The position numbers and the translations under genes are program-made. The notes under the pieces are model-generated. The model worked only from the letters and a program-made list of their open reading frames with translations. It was not told the origin of the DNA and searched no databases. This document shows, in pieces, positions 62,029 to 64,000 of a stretch of 64,000 bases of DNA. The stretch covers positions 1,116,001 to 1,180,000 of the forward strand of contig NZ_MJUX01000001.1 in NCBI RefSeq assembly GCF_001927245.1, given 5' to 3'. This DNA comes from Acuticoccus yangtzensis. Lineage in GTDB: Bacteria > Pseudomonadota > Alphaproteobacteria > Rhizobiales > Amorphaceae. The first letter of the stretch is position 1. Each line of letters opens with the position of its first letter.

Positions 62029-62241
62029 ATGCTCATGGATGACGAAGCTCAAATCGAACTTGTCTCTCGGCTCAAGGCGCTGAAGGAACAGCACCGCGAC
62101 CTCGACGCCGCCGTCGAGGCGCTTGTTTTCGCCGGCTCCACGGACCTTCTCCAGATCCAGCGCCTCAAGAAGCGGAAGCTTCAGCTGCGGGACGAAATTC
62201 GCCTCGTCTCCAACAAGATCCTTCCGGACATCATCGCGTGA
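62029..62241 (+). CDS. YdcH/DUF465 family small protein
   Basis: A 70-residue helical protein of the DUF465/YdcH family: [23 protein letters not shown] and [22 protein letters not shown] form two coiled-coil helices. Function unknown. An alternative ATG lies two codons in. Its stop overlaps purE as GTGA, so the two are coupled. This arrangement is common in Rhizobiales. Confidence 0.9.
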   Translation: MLMDDEAQIELVSRLKALKEQHRDLDAAVEALVFAGSTDLLQIQRLKKRKLQLRDEIRLVSNKILPDIIA

Positions 62242-62753
62242 TTTCCTCCTTCGATCCCGCTGCGCCCGCGGCCCCCGTCGCCGTCATCATGGGCAGCCAG
62301 TCCGACTGGGCGACCATGCGCGGCGCGGCGACCACCTTGGGCGAGCTCGGCATCGGCCACGACGCGCTCATCGTGTCGGCCCACCGCACCCCCAAGCGCC
62401 TTTACGACTTCGCCGAAACCGCCGCGGCGCGCGGTGTGCGCGTCGTCATCGCCGGGGCGGGGGGCGCTGCCCATCTGCCGGGCATGGTGGCCGCCATCAC
62501 TCCCCTCCCCGTGTTCGGCGTTCCGGTCGAAAGCAAGGCGCTGTCCGGATGGGACAGCCTGCTTTCGATCGTGCAGATGCCGGCGGGCGTCCCTGTCGGC
62601 ACCCTTGCCATCGGCCGCGCCGGTGCGGTGAACGCCGCGCTCCTCGCCGCCTCGGTGCTGGCGCTGTCCGACCCCGCCTTGGGCGAGCGTCTCGTCGCCT
62701 GGCGTGCGGCCCGCACCGCCTCCGTCGCCGCCCATCCGACGGACGAGGCCTGA
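62238..62753 (+). CDS. purE: N5-carboxyaminoimidazole ribonucleotide mutase
   Basis: Converts N5-CAIR to CAIR in purine synthesis, the partner of PurK. The 171 residues begin at a GTG overlapping the DUF465 stop. Class I PurE motifs: [15 protein letters not shown], the active-site [14 protein letters not shown] and [19 protein letters not shown]. The end of the protein (HPTDEA) is slightly longer than average. purK follows with a 36-bp gap. Confidence 0.96.
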   Translation: MISSFDPAAPAAPVAVIMGSQSDWATMRGAATTLGELGIGHDALIVSAHRTPKRLYDFAETAAARGVRVVIAGAGGAAHLPGMVAAITPLPVFGVPVESKALSGWDSLLSIVQMPAGVPVGTLAIGRAGAVNAALLAASVLALSDPALGERLVAWRAARTASVAAHPTDEA

Positions 62754-62789
62754 CCCGTCCGCCCTCCCCGCCCGTTTCGGAGCGCTGTC

Positions 62790-63878
62790 ATGACACTTTC
62801 CCCTGGCGCCACCGTCGGCATCCTCGGCGGCGGGCAGCTCGGCCGTATGCTGGCCACCGCCGCCGCCGAGCTCGGCCTCGCCGTCCACATCTTCAGCCCC
62901 GAGGCGGACCCGCCCGCGGCTGATGTCGCCCGGTCCACCACCATCGCGCCCTATGAGGACGCCGCCGCGCTGGCCGCCTTCGCCGCCGCCGTCGACGTCG
63001 TCACCTACGAGTTCGAGAATGTGCCCGTGTCAGCGGTGCGCCCGCTCGGCGACAAGGTCCGCCCTGGCCCGCGCGCTTTGGAAGTGGCGCAGGACCGGCT
63101 GACCGAGAAGGCCTTTCTGGCCGAATGCGGGCTTCCCGTGGCGCCGCACCGCGCTGTGGACAGCGCCGCCGACGTCGCCGCTGCGATGGCCGACTTCGGC
63201 GGCAACGGCATCCTGAAGACGCGCCGGCTCGGCTATGACGGCAAGGGCCAGGTGCGCCTCGCGCCGGGCGCCGATCCCGCCGCCGCCTTCGCCGCCATCG
63301 GCGAGGTTCCGGCGATCGTGGAAGCGCTGGTGCCCTTCACGGCCGAGACCTCAACCGTTCTCGCCCGCGGGTTGGACGGAAGCGTCGCCGCCTATGCCGC
63401 GCCCGCCAACGTCCACAGCGAGGGCATCCTGCGCCGCTCCACCGTTCCGGGGCCGCTCTCCGCGGATCTGGAGGCGACGGCGGCGCGCCACACAGCCGCG
63501 GTCGCAGAAGCACTCGGCTATGTCGGCGTCGTCGCCATCGAGTGGTTCGTGACCGACGACCCGGAGCGCCCGCTGATCGCCAACGAGATGGCGCCGCGGG
63601 TCCACAATACGGGCCATTGGACGCAGGACGCCGCCGTGGCGAGCCAGTTCGAGAACCACATCCGCGCGATCTCCGGGTGGCCCTTGGGGTCGACGGCGCG
63701 CACCGCGGATGCGGCGATGATCAACCTCATCGGCCACGACGCGGACGATTGGGCGGCCCACCTGGACAACCGGCTGGCCAAGCTCCATCTTTATGGCAAG
63801 AAAGACACGCGTCCTGGTCGCAAGATGGGGCACGTGAACGTCCTCAGCCGCGGTGTGGACTTCTCCCGCGCGGACTGA
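62790..63878 (+). CDS. purK: N5-carboxyaminoimidazole ribonucleotide synthase
   Basis: ATP-grasp enzyme that makes N5-CAIR from AIR and bicarbonate. The 362 residues show the PurK start VGILGGGQLGRMLATAAAELG, DVVTYEFENVP, the ATP-grasp lysine region ILKTRRLGYDGKGQVRL, and the metal site IEWFVTDDPERPLIANEMAPRVHNTGHWT (in parts: NEMAPRVHNTGH). The C terminus GRKMGHVNVLSR is intact. The last 122 bp of the window after it contain no recognisable gene. Confidence 0.96.
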   Translation: MTLSPGATVGILGGGQLGRMLATAAAELGLAVHIFSPEADPPAADVARSTTIAPYEDAAALAAFAAAVDVVTYEFENVPVSAVRPLGDKVRPGPRALEVAQDRLTEKAFLAECGLPVAPHRAVDSAADVAAAMADFGGNGILKTRRLGYDGKGQVRLAPGADPAAAFAAIGEVPAIVEALVPFTAETSTVLARGLDGSVAAYAAPANVHSEGILRRSTVPGPLSADLEATAARHTAAVAEALGYVGVVAIEWFVTDDPERPLIANEMAPRVHNTGHWTQDAAVASQFENHIRAISGWPLGSTARTADAAMINLIGHDADDWAAHLDNRLAKLHLYGKKDTRPGRKMGHVNVLSRGVDFSRAD

Positions 63879-64000
63879 TAGAGGGCATCATTCGCGCGTA
63901 TGTAGCTGGGCTGGCGGCTCCTGGGTGGGAGCGGCCCGGCTGCTTGCGCGCATTGGCGTTGGCTTTGGGATCTGACGTCCGGCAAGACGGTGCAGCCGAA

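Noticed and set aside
63879-64000. A gene at the right edge of the window
   Set aside because: 122 bp after purK with no frame, ribosome binding site or hairpin that can be supported.

Overview
The window is a piece of a high-GC alphaproteobacterial chromosome, most likely from the order Hyphomicrobiales (Rhizobiales). The evidence is an irr gene divergent from fabA-fabB-fabI, an AccD that keeps only one of four zinc-finger cysteines, an E2o with two lipoyl domains, infC starting at ATT, an ilvIH leader-peptide attenuator, and the lspA-lipoprotein-M16-M16 and DUF465-purE-purK clusters. The genus cannot be told from sequence alone. No rRNA, tRNA, CRISPR array, insertion sequence or prophage was seen.

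Layout. 1-3.5 kb: 3' part of sucB, a MAPEG membrane protein and lpdA (2-oxoglutarate dehydrogenase). 3.8-14.8 kb, minus strand: fabA-fabB-fabI runs without a break into trpF, a GT90 glycosyltransferase, trpB, an unrecognised 104-residue gene, trpA, accD and folC, followed by sppA-ihfB-lapA. 15-18.2 kb: irr, thpR, uraH, a DUF2927 secreted protein and tag. 18.5-28.9 kb: a twelve-gene plus-strand operon with an ABC importer (binding protein, two permeases, a 56-residue membrane protein, two ATPases), DhaL, DhaM, HPr, enzyme I, an XRE-like regulator and DhaK. It reads as import of a triose or triol coupled to a private PEP-driven dihydroxyacetone kinase relay. This is the strongest candidate for an undescribed system. 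28.9-32.4 kb: ilvH, a secreted acidic repeat protein, a DUF167 protein, and ilvB with its leader peptide and attenuator.

32.7-36.7 kb: miaA and serB with interlocking divergent start codons, a 34-residue membrane protein gene with its own promoter, and an MsbA-type ABC exporter. 36.8-40 kb: a 1078-residue beta-helix/RTX surface protein. 40.2-44.2 kb: alpha/beta hydrolase, GT4 glycosyltransferase, infC, an unknown 162-residue protein, a 16-bp tandem repeat and a DUF6460-type membrane protein. 44.2-45.15 kb has no credible gene. 45.15-53.7 kb, minus strand: yqgE, then an overlapping operon of thrC, an M16 protease, a GNAT acetyltransferase, a degenerate GGDEF-EAL membrane protein and a TPP enzyme. 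53.9-63.9 kb, plus strand: peroxiredoxin, a 23-bp tandem repeat, ileS-lspA, a lipoprotein, two M16 proteins, and a DUF465 gene overlapping purE, then purK.

Most of the window is core metabolism in tightly overlapping operons. The parts least explained by known families are the import/DHA-kinase operon, the small gene inside trpBA, the 34-residue membrane protein, the acidic repeat protein, the five-block beta-helix protein and the dead GGDEF-EAL protein co-transcribed with a TPP enzyme.
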